A stretch of 47,295 nt of DNA from Bdellovibrionaceae bacterium UBA2351 (GTDB lineage: Bacteria; Bdellovibrionota; Bdellovibrionia; Bdellovibrionales; Bdellovibrionaceae). The translations under genes and the position numbers were made by a program. Each line of letters starts with the position of its first letter. Position 1 is the first letter of the stretch. Below are positions 33,236-42,113 of the stretch, one piece after another. The notes under the pieces are model-generated. The model had not been told where the DNA came from. It made no database searches and saw nothing but the letters and a program-made list of their open reading frames with translations. The DNA lies in contig DDTZ01000044.1 of assembly GCA_002344565.1 (NCBI GenBank), forward strand, positions 1 to 47,295. Direction: 5' to 3'.

Positions 33236-34068
33236 GCAACCTTCTTCCGCTGAATCATTTCTTTTTCAGCAAATTCTTGAATCTTTTGCTTTATATTTTG
33301 ACTAATACTTGTAAATTTCACTCCATACTTAAACTCGTTCGCCTTATTAATCGGATGTGAATGAAATTCTTTGCTGATGATCGTACAAACAGCGTTGAAA
33401 GGAGGTACACCGTCGCCAGGCTGAAAATGCAAAAACAAATTCTGCCCAGGAGTGAACTGATTAGTGTCAATATAAACGCCCGCACCACCAGAGCTAATCT
33501 CTAGACTGCGGCCCTTAAATATTTGTTTGTTATTGTGAACGATCAAAGAGCAACCATAGGTTACACGAACATTGCGGCGACGAAAAAATATTTCAGAAAT
33601 CGCCGGATCTCCACTTTGAATCAATTTCTTTAGATTGTTTCTCGAGAAATCTGTGATTTCGGCTAAACGTTTCCAGCTTTCCATTTCGGGCTGCCACAAA
33701 AAATCATATTCGTACAGAATTTTAGCCTGTAACATTTGAATAATTTCTGCTTTAGAAAATGGTCCATAGTTATTATTGTCTTTTAAAACATACCAAGCTT
33801 TTTCTTGAATAGAATCTACCGTCGATAATTCAACACCCTTGGCTGGCCTATTCATAGTAGGATCACTAATAGAATGTTTTAACACGCTTTCCGTGAACAT
33901 TTTATTGAATGCCTTATGCTCGACGATGATGACCCAGTCTTTTTTCGAGTCGTCGTAAATATAGTCCATCCAACTAATCTCTTTGGATTTGATTTTACCA
34001 ACAATATCTTCCTCACAAAACGGTCCGATTTGCTGATTATTTTTACTTACGTAATAGTTTTTAACCAT
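33232..34068 (-). CDS. Two GYF_2 domains plus PilZ (c-di-GMP) domain
   Basis: A 278-residue cytoplasmic protein. Residues 4-58 (YYVSKNNQQIGPFCEEDIVG) and 91-146 (WYVLKDNNNYGPFSKAEIIQ) are GYF_2 domains, which bind Pro-rich peptides in known relatives. Residues about 162-275 are a PilZ domain with the RRRNVR (R164 to R168) loop; the second motif is LEISSGGAGV (E190-x-S192-x-x-G195), where the usual Asp/Asn is Glu. It may therefore bind c-di-GMP, possibly weakly. AAAGGAA precedes the ATG. It is the first gene of a two-gene operon with the vWA lipoprotein and is divergent from a response regulator. Confidence 0.85.
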   Translation of the reverse strand: MVKNYYVSKNNQQIGPFCEEDIVGKIKSKEISWMDYIYDDSKKDWVIIVEHKAFNKMFTESVLKHSISDPTMNRPAKGVELSTVDSIQEKAWYVLKDNNNYGPFSKAEIIQMLQAKILYEYDFLWQPEMESWKRLAEITDFSRNNLKKLIQSGDPAISEIFFRRRNVRVTYGCSLIVHNNKQIFKGRSLEISSGGAGVYIDTNQFTPGQNLFLHFQPGDGVPPFNAVCTIISKEFHSHPINKANEFKYGVKFTSISQNIKQKIQEFAEKEMIQRKKVA

Positions 34069-34244
34069 ATTTTTCCTTTGACTAGACTCAACTTTATTCG
34101 GGGACTAAAGCATCTAACTTTATGCCGGCTAGACCTTTTTTCGGATATTTTTTCCCGTACTTTTGTCGATTTTCTAGACACCTCTTAACCGATTTTTATT
34201 TAGGATTTAGTTAATTTGGCAGCTAACGTGCCGATATATTAAAT

Positions 34245-34883
34245 ATGAACAAAGCTAAAAAAACCGTCGTAATTGTTGATGATGAAGTCGATTTGACTGA
34301 ACTGTTCTGCAGTCTATTGGAAGATACTTATGACGTCATTTCGTTCAATCGTCCTAATGATTTTATAGCGTACCTATCGGCTCACAAAGACGTACCTTTT
34401 GATGCCCTTATCTCGGATTTCAACATGCCTCAAATGAATGGTCTCGACATGATTAAAAAGTGTTTCGAGCAGGGGTATCATTTCCCATTTATATTGTTTT
34501 CTGCCTACTTAGAAAAAGAGATTATTTTTAAAGCGCTTCAAATTGGCGCTTTCCGCCTTCTAGAAAAACCATCGACTAAAGAAAAACTTGAGATGGCTAT
34601 TGAAGAAATCATAGTCGAGCATGATAGTTCAAAACTAAGAAGCGAAATCAGGTCAACTATTGATCAGCTTCGTGAATACTATAGTTTTTTAAAAGTGGTG
34701 CTAAATGACCGCGTTACTGAAAAAGAAATGCAGTCACTTATTCTAGAAAAAGATGCTATGGGTAACTTCAGTACATCGTCCCCTGAGGAAATATTAAACA
34801 AACTAGAAGAAAAATTAGATTTGCTCTTCTCTACAGAAGAAGATCTCGAAATGAAAAAAGGGAAGTTCTTCAAATCAGCTTAA
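34245..34883 (+). CDS. Response regulator with unidentified output region
   Basis: A 212-residue protein. Residues 1-122 are a complete receiver: acidic pair D12-D13, phosphoacceptor D58 (ALISDFNMPQMNG), the Ser in FILFSAYL and the Lys in LLEKPSTKEKL. The remaining 90 residues are Glu/Lys-rich helices with a Leu pattern (SEIRSTIDQLREYYSFLKVV, then EEILNKLEEKLDLLFSTEED) with no HTH, GGDEF or EAL motif. It could be a coiled-coil output or dimerisation region. No histidine kinase is next to it. It is divergent from the GYF-PilZ gene, and its last nine bases overlap the convergent thioesterase gene. Confidence 0.85.
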   Translation: MNKAKKTVVIVDDEVDLTELFCSLLEDTYDVISFNRPNDFIAYLSAHKDVPFDALISDFNMPQMNGLDMIKKCFEQGYHFPFILFSAYLEKEIIFKALQIGAFRLLEKPSTKEKLEMAIEEIIVEHDSSKLRSEIRSTIDQLREYYSFLKVVLNDRVTEKEMQSLILEKDAMGNFSTSSPEEILNKLEEKLDLLFSTEEDLEMKKGKFFKSA

Positions 34884-35264
34884 AGCGGCTTTCCAATCAG
34901 GCGTCGGCTCAATCAATCGACGCGTTTTCATATCAAATAAACCAAAAGTGACCTTCAGTTCTGCGGCTTGATCACCGTTGGCTTTATACATCTTTTGAAG
35001 TATCTCGCCCACTCGGCCTTCGTATTTAACAAGTGCTGATTTGATCGTAATTTCATCACGAGCCAGAACCTCTTTCATAAATTTCAAATTTACTTCTAAA
35101 AGTACCGGGCCCTTTTGTAGCTCAAGCATTTTCTTTAATCCATAACCTCTAGAGTGAATGACATCCCAGCGGGCTAGCTCAAAAAGTTCAAGATAAACAG
35201 CATTGTTTAAATGCCCTAACATATCGACCTGAGTTTCCTTAATTGTAGTTTTAAAATCTATCAT
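34875..35264 (-). CDS. 4HBT hotdog-fold acyl-CoA thioesterase
   Basis: A 129-residue YbgC/4HBT-type thioesterase. The active-site region is TQVDMLGHLNNAVYLELFEL and ARWDVIHSRGYG, in which D14 and the GHLNN segment match the family pattern (xDxxGHxNN). EVNLKFMKEVLARDEITIKS follows. It would hydrolyse short acyl-CoA thioesters. SD-like AGGGAAAA precedes the ATG. It lies 9 bp downstream of the phnE-like gene, so it appears to be the last gene of the ABC transporter operon, an unusual partner for such a transporter. Confidence 0.87.
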   Translation of the reverse strand: MIDFKTTIKETQVDMLGHLNNAVYLELFELARWDVIHSRGYGLKKMLELQKGPVLLEVNLKFMKEVLARDEITIKSALVKYEGRVGEILQKMYKANGDQAAELKVTFGLFDMKTRRLIEPTPDWKAALS

Positions 35265-35273
35265 ACATTTTCC

Positions 35274-36302
35274 CTATTTTAGAGCTTCACGGATATATGC
35301 ACTACCCTGATCCAATAACCAAACTACTACTGCAATTACAAAAAAGATACAGCCAACTTCTTCCCACATGGCCTGGCCTTGATAAGCAATTAAAAGTTTA
35401 CCAATACCACCACCGCCAACAAAACCAACGATAGTAGCCATGCGAACATTTATATCCCATCGGTAGACAGTGAACGAGATATACGGCAAGATAACCTGAG
35501 GCACGATCGCATACCATATAGTCTGCAACTGCGATGCGCCTGTGGCTTGAATTCCTTCGATAGGTCCGTCTGAAACAGTTTCCACAATTTCAGAATACTG
35601 TTTCGCTAAAGACGCAATCGAGTGAATCATCAACGCTAGCATTCCCGCGCTTGCGCCAATTCCTACCCAAACGGAAAAGATAATGGCCCACATGAAAGCC
35701 TCAACAGACCTTACTACGTTCAAAAGTGTACGTAGTACCATGTAAATTCCAAACGCTAACGGGTGCTTCATGATATTTTTGGCAGCGGCAAAACTCAAAA
35801 CAAAAGCAATTGGAATTGCGAATGCCGTGGCCAGGAAGGCCATAAAAATAGTTTCGAACATTTTCAAAACGGCGCTTGGTAATAAATCAAAATTAGGTTT
35901 TAACAATTTGGCAAAAATCCGCATAGCTCCGTCAAAACCATCTTTATCTAAAACTTTATAGAGCGAAAATTCAGTGGCTTTGATGCCAGCCACAAAAAGA
36001 ACTAGCAACAATATCCACAGCTGCCACTGGGAAAATCTTTTATAAAATGGAATTTCTTCAGATTGAATTTTCTTGTAGTCAGGTTCAAACAAAAATTCAC
36101 CTAAAGTTTTGAAACCCTTTAGATTTAGCAAGTGACTAAAAACCCCACCGAGTAGCATCGTGGCCCCAACGACCAATGTATTGAATTTTAGATTCAACCA
36201 TTGCTCATCCGATGGACTCACTATCGCAATTAGTAGGATACAAAAAATAAAGGCAAAACAAATGCTATCGAAAATAAGTCGTTTAGCTAAATATGAATTC
36301 AT
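35274..36302 (-). CDS. phnE: PhnE-type ABC transporter permease
   Basis: A 342-residue inner-membrane permease. The first 110 residues carry extra hydrophobic segments (FAFIFCILLIAIVSP, then QLWILLLVLFVAGIKATEF) not present in all PhnE proteins. The permease core has SVEAFMWAIIFSVWVGIGAS, the coupling-loop region YSEIVETVSDGPIEGIQATG, ASQLQTIWYAIVPQVILPYI and RWDINVRMATIVGFVGGGGI, typical of phosphonate/phosphite importers. It pairs with the ATPase immediately upstream (1-bp gap). Phosphonate, phosphite or phosphate-like oxyanions are plausible substrates. Confidence 0.9.
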   Translation of the reverse strand: MNSYLAKRLIFDSICFAFIFCILLIAIVSPSDEQWLNLKFNTLVVGATMLLGGVFSHLLNLKGFKTLGEFLFEPDYKKIQSEEIPFYKRFSQWQLWILLLVLFVAGIKATEFSLYKVLDKDGFDGAMRIFAKLLKPNFDLLPSAVLKMFETIFMAFLATAFAIPIAFVLSFAAAKNIMKHPLAFGIYMVLRTLLNVVRSVEAFMWAIIFSVWVGIGASAGMLALMIHSIASLAKQYSEIVETVSDGPIEGIQATGASQLQTIWYAIVPQVILPYISFTVYRWDINVRMATIVGFVGGGGIGKLLIAYQGQAMWEEVGCIFFVIAVVVWLLDQGSAYIREALK

Positions 36303-36303
36303 A

Positions 36304-37074
36304 TTAATTCACTCGCACTTCGCGCGCGCCCTCGCCATAGATTCTTTGAAACCATTCATCCGTAATGTCATCTGGACTGCCCTCAAACACAAGGCGCCCT
36401 TCCTTCAAGGCAATCACGCGAGTGGCATACTGACGAACCAAACTTAAAAAATGCAAATTGCAAATGATGGTAATGCCGAACTCTTGGTTTACTTTTCTTA
36501 AGTAGTCCATCACGATATGACAAGTCGCTGGATCTAACGAGGCCACAGGCTCGTCAGCTAACAAAACACTCGGATCCTGCGCCAAAGCACGTGCAATCGC
36601 TACCCGCTGTTGCTGCCCACCGGAAAGCTGATCTGCTCGTATTTTTGCCTTTTCACTAATACCAACGAGTTCAAGATATTTCATCGCGTTGGCCTTATCT
36701 GCAGAGGAGAATAATCCTAAAATCGCCTTCCAATTAGTCATCCGCCCCAAACGCCCCATCAACACATTTGATAAAACTGAATGCCTAGGAATCAAATTAA
36801 AGTGCTGAAAAATCATCGCAATTTTTGTTCTCAGCGCTTTTATTCCATCGCTATCTACGCGAGCAATATTTTGTCCTTCAAAAATCACGTCACCTGAGGT
36901 CGGATCATTTAATCGATTGATGCATCTTAATAACGTTGATTTACCTGAGCCGCTCAAACCGATAACAACCAAGAATTCCCCTTTTTTGACATCGAATGAA
37001 ACGTTCTTCAGGGCCTGGACACCATTTGGATAGGTCTTAACTAGATTTTTTACAGAAAGAATTGTTTCCGACAT
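36304..37074 (-). CDS. phnC: PhnC-type ABC transporter ATPase
   Basis: A 256-residue ATPase with Walker A GLSGSGKSTLLRC, Q-loop HFNLIP, signature LSGGQQQRVAIARAL, Walker B VLLADEPVASLDP and the switch His in ICNLHFLSL. RFV- and NRL-type segments match the phosphonate-import ATPase family. It powers uptake with PhnE and PhnD. The start shares a base with the phnD stop (TAATG). No carbon-phosphorus lyase genes are in the window. Confidence 0.92.
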   Translation of the reverse strand: MSETILSVKNLVKTYPNGVQALKNVSFDVKKGEFLVVIGLSGSGKSTLLRCINRLNDPTSGDVIFEGQNIARVDSDGIKALRTKIAMIFQHFNLIPRHSVLSNVLMGRLGRMTNWKAILGLFSSADKANAMKYLELVGISEKAKIRADQLSGGQQQRVAIARALAQDPSVLLADEPVASLDPATCHIVMDYLRKVNQEFGITIICNLHFLSLVRQYATRVIALKEGRLVFEGSPDDITDEWFQRIYGEGAREVRVN

Positions 37075-37982
37075 TATTTACTCATCATTTCTTGGGCCGA
37101 TTTACCAATTTGAGCTAACATTTTTCTGATGGGTTCAAACTCTGCATCAGTTGTAACCTTGAGATCTGTTACACCGTATGTTTCTTTAAATGCCCTCTGT
37201 CCCTCTGGGGTCTTGATGAACTTCATCAAGGCTTCAATGATTTGTTGTTTCATTTTTTCGGGCATGTCTTTGCGAAACACAATTGGGTCATTTGGGATAG
37301 GCTCAGATAGTTCTAATATTTTCACTTTTTTATCTACATCGGGATACTGAGCTACCACTAAACGACGAGCGTCCTCTACTTTTCCATCAAGGGGCGGAGA
37401 GTAAAAAGTAGCTCCAGCATCGACTTCCTTGCGATAGACCTTAGACACAACAGCATCGTGCCTCATCATAAACACCGATTCTTTAGGTGTAATATTTCGA
37501 TCTTTGAGCGTCTTCATAGGCAATAAATAGCCAGACGTCGATGACGGATCAACAAACGCAATCGTCTTTCCATCCAGATCATGAAGTTTCTTAATTTTAC
37601 TATCAGAAGGCACAATAAATTGTGCTTGGTAGGTCGAAGAGCCGTGACGTAGTACTATCATTTTTGCTTCCGCGCCATATTTGTCATGCGCTAGCAAATA
37701 ACCAAATGAATTGAGTGCCGCAACATCGGCTCTTTTGGTACCAAAAGACTCTACAACAGCAACGTAGGATTGCAAAACGACGAATTCGTATTTATAGGGA
37801 GTATTGGCCTCTAGAAAAACTTTGAACAACTTCGAGTTGTCCTCGATAACTTTGGCATCAAGCGAAGGTAAGAAGTGAATTTTAATGGGATTCTCTGGGG
37901 AACCTAATTCCGCCTTGTTTGTCGTACAGGCCAGCGTTCCTAAAAATATTAGTGCTGTGGTCAGCAATTGTTTCACAAACAT
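37074..37982 (-). CDS. phnD: PhnD-type substrate-binding lipoprotein
   Basis: I place the start at ATG 37982, with GGTGA four bases upstream; a longer GTG-started frame reaches 38018. The 302-residue product has a lipobox-like LGTLAC with lipidated Cys, then IKIHFLPSLDAKVIEDNSKL, VVESFGTKRADVAALNSFGY, GKTIAFVDPSSTSGYLLPMK and VDAGATFYSPP, which are PhnD/PtxB hallmarks including the Ser-Thr-Ser ligand loop. It binds phosphonate-like oxyanions and delivers them to PhnE. It is the first gene of a four-gene operon (phnD, phnC, phnE, thioesterase). Confidence 0.9.
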   Translation of the reverse strand: MFVKQLLTTALIFLGTLACTTNKAELGSPENPIKIHFLPSLDAKVIEDNSKLFKVFLEANTPYKYEFVVLQSYVAVVESFGTKRADVAALNSFGYLLAHDKYGAEAKMIVLRHGSSTYQAQFIVPSDSKIKKLHDLDGKTIAFVDPSSTSGYLLPMKTLKDRNITPKESVFMMRHDAVVSKVYRKEVDAGATFYSPPLDGKVEDARRLVVAQYPDVDKKVKILELSEPIPNDPIVFRKDMPEKMKQQIIEALMKFIKTPEGQRAFKETYGVTDLKVTTDAEFEPIRKMLAQIGKSAQEMMSK

Positions 37983-38086
37983 GGCTTCACCAATCATCCT
38001 CGCCTCGCGCGAAGACACACGGAAACTAACAAAATTCGTTTAAAAAACCAACCAATGTTTAGCATTCATTGAGCTAATGAATTACA

Positions 38087-38129
38087 TTGCGCTCTCGCCC
38101 CCAAATGGTCTATTAATTTATAGACTATG
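38087..38129 (+). promoter_or_regulatory. Candidate promoter and palindrome at the HAD gene start
   Basis: TTGCGC, an 18-bp spacer and TATTAAT put the likely transcription start within about 5 bp of the ATG at 38127, so the mRNA may be leaderless. A perfect 6-bp inverted repeat GTCTAT/ATAGAC (38108-38125) overlaps the -10 and could be an operator. No SD precedes the ATG. Confidence 0.35.
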
Positions 38130-38888
38130 ACGCAAACACCTTATAACGCCATCAAACATCGCAAAGCTAGCGAAATTTACAGTAAAATCAAAGATTTATC
38201 ACTAGTGCAAAAAGCCAATCCATTGATTATTTTTGATTTAGATTCGACTCTTTTTGACGTGGCCCCGAGATTGGAAAAAGTTCTTACTGATATCGGTTTG
38301 GAACCAGTGATGCAGGAAAAATTTCCAAATGTAGTCCCGCATTTTAGAAATATTAAAACCGAACGGCGAGACTGGGGTTTTGTTGAGGTTCTTCAGCGAG
38401 CTGGTGTTGAGCATGATAATTTGGATCTTTTCAAAACCGTTCGTCAACTTTGGATCGAAAAATTCTTTTCCAATGAATATATTCACTTCGACGTTCCTTA
38501 CCAAGGCTCTGTTGATTTTGTTCGTAAAATTGAAAAACTTAACGTACCGATCGTTTATCTAACCGGCCGCGATGTAAAACGGATGGAGCGTGGATCACGT
38601 GAAGTTCTATTAAAATGGAATTTTCCGTTAGACGATAAAATGAGTCAATTAGTCCTAAAACCTGATCGTGAAATGGACGATGCTCTTTTCAAACGCGACT
38701 GGATTCATGATTACATTACAAAAAACAAGACACCAGTTTTTTTATTTGAGAATGAACCGGTGAATATAAATCTGATCGCTAAGGAATTGCCTGAAGTAGA
38801 TTTAGTTTTTTTCGATAGCACTCACTCTCGAAAAGAAACCCCACCGGAAGAAGTATTCACCCTTGTCCACTATCTACTGGAGGACTAA
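38127..38888 (+). CDS. HAD-superfamily hydrolase
   Basis: A 253-residue cytoplasmic protein. Motif I is LIIFDLDSTLFDV with the catalytic Asp pair. Motif II is in VPIVYLTGRDV (Thr), followed by Arg-rich KRMERGSREVLLKWNFPLD and a cap region LQRAGVEHDNLDLFK. Motif III Lys and IV acids are in LKPDREMDD and VFLFENEPVN. HAD proteins are mostly phosphatases; the substrate is unknown. Its stop shares a base with the next gene's ATG (TAATG), so the two are translationally coupled. Confidence 0.85.
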   Translation: MTQTPYNAIKHRKASEIYSKIKDLSLVQKANPLIIFDLDSTLFDVAPRLEKVLTDIGLEPVMQEKFPNVVPHFRNIKTERRDWGFVEVLQRAGVEHDNLDLFKTVRQLWIEKFFSNEYIHFDVPYQGSVDFVRKIEKLNVPIVYLTGRDVKRMERGSREVLLKWNFPLDDKMSQLVLKPDREMDDALFKRDWIHDYITKNKTPVFLFENEPVNINLIAKELPEVDLVFFDSTHSRKETPPEEVFTLVHYLLED

Positions 38889-39556
38889 TGTTAACACTCG
38901 TTGCAACTCCTATCGGAGACTTTGATGAAATCACACTCAAAGCACTAAATACACTTAAAGAAGCAGAAGTTATCATTTGCGAATCCACTAAAGAAACATC
39001 AAAGCTGCTTCGACACCATGGCATTTCGGGTAAAACCTACGAGGTCTTGGATGAACACTTTATCAAAGATGACATCCCTCGCCTAACCGAGCTTTGTCGC
39101 GACAAAAAAGTCGCCCTAGTCAGCGATTGTGGAACTCCCGGTTTCTGCGACCCTGGCAGCGACATTGTGGATAGCTGTCGCAAAGCTGGTATTGAAGTTC
39201 GAAACTGTTTAGGCGCATCAAGCTTGATGGGTCTGATTAGTTTATCGGGCGTTAAATTACACGAATTCCTCTTTCGAGGATTCGTTCCGCAAGAAACAGC
39301 AGCACGAACTCAAGCATATAAAGATATTCAAGATGATTTCAAGAAAAGCAAACGTGCGGTGGTTCTAATGGACACTCCGTATCGCCTGCAAAAAATGATA
39401 AGTGAACTTGAATCGTTCTTCGGTGATCATCAAATGATTTTGGCAACGGATTTAGGAACGCCCGAAGAACAAGTGTTAACGGGTGTACCTTCATACGTAA
39501 AAAAACAGCTCACAAAAACTAAAGCCGAATTTATGATTTTGGTGAAACCAAAATAG
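38888..39556 (+). CDS. rsmI: RsmI-like 16S rRNA 2'-O-methyltransferase
   Basis: A 222-residue tetrapyrrole-methylase-fold enzyme. It has MLTLVATPIGDFDEITLKAL, ICESTKETSKLLRHHGI, ALVSDCGTPGFCDPGSDIVD and NCLGASSLMGLISLSGV, all RsmI positions. RsmI methylates C1402 of 16S rRNA with SAM. This copy is shorter than the usual 280 or so residues and its GNLxDIT motif reads GDFDEIT, so it could be a diverged relative. The gene sits between the HAD and hrpB genes with overlaps or 3-bp gaps. Confidence 0.75.
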   Translation: MLTLVATPIGDFDEITLKALNTLKEAEVIICESTKETSKLLRHHGISGKTYEVLDEHFIKDDIPRLTELCRDKKVALVSDCGTPGFCDPGSDIVDSCRKAGIEVRNCLGASSLMGLISLSGVKLHEFLFRGFVPQETAARTQAYKDIQDDFKKSKRAVVLMDTPYRLQKMISELESFFGDHQMILATDLGTPEEQVLTGVPSYVKKQLTKTKAEFMILVKPK

Positions 39557-39559
39557 ACC

Positions 39560-42079
39560 ATGCATTTACCCATAGATCCCCACCTGCCAGACATTTCGAA
39601 GCTTCTTGAACACAAGCAAAATGTGCTTGTTCAATCAAGTCCGGGATCTGGCAAAACAACTCGCATCCCCCCCTACCTGATTGGGAAATATAAAAAAATT
39701 CTGGTCATCGAACCAAAACGTATCGCCGCTATCTATGCAGCCTCTCGTATCGCCGAAGAGAACAAATGGGAGCTTGGCAAGACAGTTGGATATGAGGTTA
39801 GATTTGACAGTAAATCGAGCGCGAGCACTACGATTCTATTTTTAACCGAAGCCCTGCTCGCCAAGAAGATCATTTCAGATCCAGAACTCTTGGGCATCGA
39901 CCTAATTATTTTCGACGAGTTTCATGAACGATCGTACTGGACGGACTTAGCAATAGGACACATTAAGGAACTACAAATATTAGGTTCTGCCATTAAACTT
40001 CTATTTTTGTCAGCGACTTTGGACAAAGCACCACTTCACGCATTTTTTGACGACATGGGAAATCTTGAAATCGAACTGCCCCGCTTTCCCATCGAAGTGA
40101 TCTATCAACGCAAACCACTCCGATATTCCTGGAATGATGAATTCGAAAATAATATGTTCGCAGCACTTCAAGAAATCATACAAAAGGGAAAACAACAAAT
40201 TCTAGTTTTCTTGCCAGGTCTGAAAGAGATTCGCAACGCCGCACGAGCTCTTGAAGGAAATTTAAAATTCAAGAGTTTCAAAATTGAAGTCCTTCATGGC
40301 AGTATCCCGCTCACTGTTCAAAAAAGTATAGTTACAAATAGCAATCAATATGAACGGCGAATTATTCTTTCGACGAACATTGCTGAATCATCGCTAACAG
40401 TCAGTGGCGTGACCGCGGTTTTAGATTCCGGCCTACATCGAGAGGCCATTTATAATAACGAGTACGAAGTTTCACAATTGAGTACCCGAAAGATTTCCTA
40501 TTTCTCTTCGATTCAAAGGCAAGGTCGCGCCAATCGACTAGGCCCTGGTATTTGTTTTAAAATGTGGACTGAACTAGATGAGCGTTCAATGGAAAAAGCG
40601 CCCGTTTCAGATATTAAAAAGTCTTCTCTATTTGAACTCGGCCTGCAATTAGTAGGCATGGGACATTGGCCACTGAGTCAGTTTACTTGGTTTGAAAAAC
40701 CAACCGACGTTGTTTTGAATGAACTCGAGCAAACCTACATGCGAGCCCACCTCTGTAAAGATCGCAGGCTCACTCCATTTGGCGAGTTGGCCCTGGATTT
40801 AAATTTGAACTACGAAAATACGTTGTTTGCAGTTCTTTCTTATTGTTATTTCGATCTAGAAAAGACTGGGACGTTGATTGCCCTACTTGAAGCTGAATAT
40901 TCAGCGCCAGATACCGGACGCGTTTCCCATAGTACTCTAATGGATGCCGCAGACGAATTCTATCGTAGCCGCGTTCATAATCAGGATATTAACAAGCGCG
41001 TGGCTCAAATCGTGAATGCGTTTAAACGTCGTGAAAAAGACTTCAAACCTATAAATTGGAAACACGAAGTCGCTTCGCTTTTTAATTCTCCCGAGCAGAA
41101 AAAATTTCTATCTTCACTTGAAAACTATAAAAAATCAGTGGCGGCCCTAGAGCCGATATTAGTATTTTCCTATTTGGATCGTCTTTGCCGCCGACGCAAA
41201 CAAGAGAACGGGCTTTCCCATAGAGCCATCACTACAAAAGGCAAAGAAGTTCAAATTGGAGACCCTCAGAAAGTAAATCTACTGCCTCAACAAGAGTACT
41301 TTCTGAATTTTCATACAGTCATCGATGCGACCCAAACAGCCCGATGCCATGACTATCACTTCATAGACTCCGATATTTTCGAAATCTCGATTAAGCCGTT
41401 CGCAGACGCGGTGGCTCGTGTAGAGTTTGTAGAAACAAAACAACAGTTTTACAAAATCAACGAGCTAGTGATTAAAAAATTGCCTTTAGAGATCGTGTCC
41501 ACCGAACCTTTGGCGGCTCAGGAATTAAAGGAAAAGACGACAGATATTTTTCTGAACGACTTAGAAAATTTGATTTTCCCTGTCCCGTTGATTTTGGAAT
41601 TTTTGAATCGTATCGAATTAGTGAATCAATTCAATCCAGGCTCAGTGGAATTGGATTGGAACAATATAATCGATCAGGAAGTAAAAAAGGGATTAACTTT
41701 AAAGAATCGCCTCGAATGGGATTTTGATATTGAAAACTATCTTCCCTTTGAAATTCAAAAATTGATGAAAACACTGGTGCCTCGGGAGCTATTACTCAAA
41801 GAGTTGAATCGGGTATTTAAAATTCAGTATCCAACAAAAGAAACACCCCTAATTGAATCTCGTTTGCAACACTTTCTTGGCTTAGCCACACACCCCACAA
41901 TACTGAACAATAAAATTAAATTAAAAATCATTTTATTAGGACCTCATGGACGTCCTATTCAAATTACCAATGATTTACCGGGATTTTGGAAATCTTCGTA
42001 CCCGGAAATCCGTAAAGAAATGAAAGGCCGCTATCCTAAACACGCGTGGCCAGAGGACCCGATTTCATTTAAGAATTGA
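39560..42079 (+). CDS. hrpB: ATP-dependent helicase HrpB
   Basis: An 839-residue DExH helicase of full HrpB length. Motif I is SSPGSGKTTRIPPYL, motif II is IIFDEFHERSYWTDLAIG (DEFH, the normal HrpB form), motif III is LFLSATLD, and motifs V-VI are STNIAESSLTVSGVTAVLD and RQGRANRLGPG. The C-terminal HrpB-specific region ends with RYPKHAWPEDP. The role of HrpB is poorly defined: a putative RNA helicase. It starts 3 bp after the rsmI-like stop, so the three genes form one operon. Confidence 0.95.
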   Translation: MHLPIDPHLPDISKLLEHKQNVLVQSSPGSGKTTRIPPYLIGKYKKILVIEPKRIAAIYAASRIAEENKWELGKTVGYEVRFDSKSSASTTILFLTEALLAKKIISDPELLGIDLIIFDEFHERSYWTDLAIGHIKELQILGSAIKLLFLSATLDKAPLHAFFDDMGNLEIELPRFPIEVIYQRKPLRYSWNDEFENNMFAALQEIIQKGKQQILVFLPGLKEIRNAARALEGNLKFKSFKIEVLHGSIPLTVQKSIVTNSNQYERRIILSTNIAESSLTVSGVTAVLDSGLHREAIYNNEYEVSQLSTRKISYFSSIQRQGRANRLGPGICFKMWTELDERSMEKAPVSDIKKSSLFELGLQLVGMGHWPLSQFTWFEKPTDVVLNELEQTYMRAHLCKDRRLTPFGELALDLNLNYENTLFAVLSYCYFDLEKTGTLIALLEAEYSAPDTGRVSHSTLMDAADEFYRSRVHNQDINKRVAQIVNAFKRREKDFKPINWKHEVASLFNSPEQKKFLSSLENYKKSVAALEPILVFSYLDRLCRRRKQENGLSHRAITTKGKEVQIGDPQKVNLLPQQEYFLNFHTVIDATQTARCHDYHFIDSDIFEISIKPFADAVARVEFVETKQQFYKINELVIKKLPLEIVSTEPLAAQELKEKTTDIFLNDLENLIFPVPLILEFLNRIELVNQFNPGSVELDWNNIIDQEVKKGLTLKNRLEWDFDIENYLPFEIQKLMKTLVPRELLLKELNRVFKIQYPTKETPLIESRLQHFLGLATHPTILNNKIKLKIILLGPHGRPIQITNDLPGFWKSSYPEIRKEMKGRYPKHAWPEDPISFKN

Positions 42080-42113
42080 TTTATAAGGTGTTTTTACATA
42101 CGTTCTGAATCAG

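Noticed and set aside
39560..42079. DEFH box of the helicase as an unusual motif
   Set aside because: DEFH is the normal form in HrpB proteins.
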